From positions 1-17,125 of the forward strand of contig JAEYYV010000129.1 in the NCBI GenBank assembly GCA_023428295.1: DNA of 17,125 nucleotides. The letters run 5' to 3'. The translations under genes and the position numbers were made by a program. The notes beneath the pieces are model-generated. The model did no database searches, had not been told where the DNA came from, and saw only the letters and a list, made by a program, of their open reading frames with translations. This document shows, in pieces, positions 16,190 to 17,125 of this stretch; position 1 is the first letter of the stretch; the number at the start of each line of letters is the position of its first letter. Source of the stretch: Pseudomonadota bacterium. GTDB taxonomy: Bacteria > Myxococcota_A > Polyangia > Haliangiales > Haliangiaceae.

Positions 16190-17125
16190 CCGAGCGCTCC
16201 ATCGTCGATGCCGCAGCGCGCCTGCGCCGTCACGGCGAGCCGTACGTCGTGGCCACCGTCGTCGCGACAAACGGCCCCGCGTATCGCCGCCCCGGAGCGC
16301 GCATGATCCTCACGCGCTTCCGCTGGGTCGCCGGCAACATGAGTGGTGGCTGCATCGAGGGCGACATCGCCACGAACGCGTGGGCCGACACGCGCAACGG
16401 CGCGGCCAGGCTCGTCACCTACGACGCCTCGCAGATCGTCGACGACGATGACCTGCGCAGCGCGTTCGGCCTCGGCGAGGGCACGGTCGAGGTGCTGCTC
16501 GAGCGCTCGAGTGGTCTGCCCGGCCGCATCGACTCGCTCGAGATCGCCGCGCGCTGCCTCGCGGCTCAGCGCCGCGGTGCGGTCGCCACCGTGTTCGAGA
16601 CCGATGGCGATCAACGCGTCGGCGCACGCATCGCCATGATCGCGGGCGACGACGTCGAGATCGTCGAGGAAGGCGATCCGATCACCGGCACGCTGCGCAT
16701 CAAGCTCCTCGCCGAGCTGCGCGCGGCGATGGAGAGCGGCACGACCGCCACGAAGCTCCTCGACACCTCGCGCGGGACCGTCCGCGTCCTCGTCGAGGCC
16801 ATCGTCCCGCCGCCGACGCTGTTCCTGTTCGGCACCGGCCACGACGCGGTGCCGATCGCGCGGATCGCGCACGACCTTGGCTGGCGCGTCGTGATCGCTG
16901 CGAAAGACCCGCGCCACGCCACGCGCGATCGCTTCACGATGGCGGACGAGATCCTCGTCGGCGATCTCGAGCCGATCCGCGCGCGCATCGAGGCCGCGGA
17001 TCGCGCGGTCGCGGTCATCATCGGTCACGACAACGCGCGGGATCGCGACGTGCTCGGCATGCTGCTCGACACGCAGGTGCGCTTCATCGGCGTCTGCGGT
17101 CCGGCACGCCGCACGTCCCGCATGC
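16186..17125 (+). CDS. xdhC: XdhC/CoxI-family protein (3' end missing)
   Basis: 313 codons are present and the frame is still open at the window end. The N-terminal XdhC/CoxI domain shows ATVVATNGPAYRRPGARM and MSGGCIEGD with the conserved Cys56, then FGLGEGTVEVLLE where relatives usually have a Cys in a GLGCGG motif; here it is Glu98. The C-terminal Rossmann-like domain has LFLFGTGHDAVPIARIA (212-228), the DPR motif, RFTMADEIL and IIGHDNARDRDVLGMLL. XdhC proteins bind molybdenum cofactor, protect it and help insert and sulfurate it in xanthine dehydrogenase-type enzymes. The exact partner enzyme is outside the window, so the gene symbol is by family, not proven orthology. GTG start with GAGGTG upstream, overlapping the previous stop. 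Confidence 0.9.
   Translation, partial: MTERSIVDAAARLRRHGEPYVVATVVATNGPAYRRPGARMILTRFRWVAGNMSGGCIEGDIATNAWADTRNGAARLVTYDASQIVDDDDLRSAFGLGEGTVEVLLERSSGLPGRIDSLEIAARCLAAQRRGAVATVFETDGDQRVGARIAMIAGDDVEIVEEGDPITGTLRIKLLAELRAAMESGTTATKLLDTSRGTVRVLVEAIVPPPTLFLFGTGHDAVPIARIAHDLGWRVVIAAKDPRHATRDRFTMADEILVGDLEPIRARIEAADRAVAVIIGHDNARDRDVLGMLLDTQVRFIGVCGPARRTSRM

Overview
The window looks like chromosomal DNA of a GC-rich myxobacterium (Myxococcota, probably outside the Myxococcus group). The evidence is indirect: two bactoprenal-type PknB-like Ser/Thr kinases with transmembrane anchors, many lipoproteins with Asp/Gly-rich linkers after the lipobox, a VIT-VWA secreted protein with the Gly-rich and Cys-containing tail typical of myxobacteria, and a small exported protein ending in a MYXO-CTERM-like Gly-Cys/membrane helix/Arg4 tail. 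No insertion sequence, phage gene, CRISPR array or clear sign of gene transfer was seen. The window is gene-dense, and no gap between genes exceeds about 160 bases.

Layout. Positions 1-3848 (+): the 3' part of a hybrid sensor kinase (cut by the window edge), then a secreted VIT/P-domain/VWA protein. Positions 8181-3845 (-): four co-directional envelope genes, in transcription order an Ig-like lipoprotein, a membrane Ser/Thr kinase, a Cys-rich lipoprotein and a MYXO-CTERM-like protein; the last converges on the VIT/VWA gene and the two share a CTAG at their stops. Positions 11182-8340 (-): a second membrane Ser/Thr kinase whose stop overlaps the start of a GNAT acetyltransferase (TGATG). Positions 11261-12665 (+): a promoter-like site, tRNA-Phe(GAA), and 32 bases later a beta-propeller lipoprotein. 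Positions 13298-12699 (-) and 13337-14002 (+): a divergent pair, an outer-membrane barrel-like protein and a membrane HExxH protein. Positions 14050-14538 (+): a host-attachment-family protein with a strong ribosome binding site. Positions 14665-17125 (+): an NHL-repeat lipoprotein, a 152-residue protein of unknown function with a possible redoxin-like fold, and an XdhC-family molybdenum-hydroxylase maturation protein that runs off the end; these three are packed within 4 bases of each other or overlapping.

How the genes may work together (inference). Most products act in the envelope or in signalling. The strongest candidates for an undescribed unit are (a) the four-gene lipoprotein/kinase/lipoprotein/MYXO-CTERM run, where a kinase with its own two-cysteine outer domain sits between two predicted lipoproteins; (b) the translationally coupled Ser/Thr kinase plus GNAT pair; and (c) the unknown 152-residue protein coupled by GTGA to XdhC. 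None is proven to be a new system from sequence alone; each rests on gene order and domain reading by eye.
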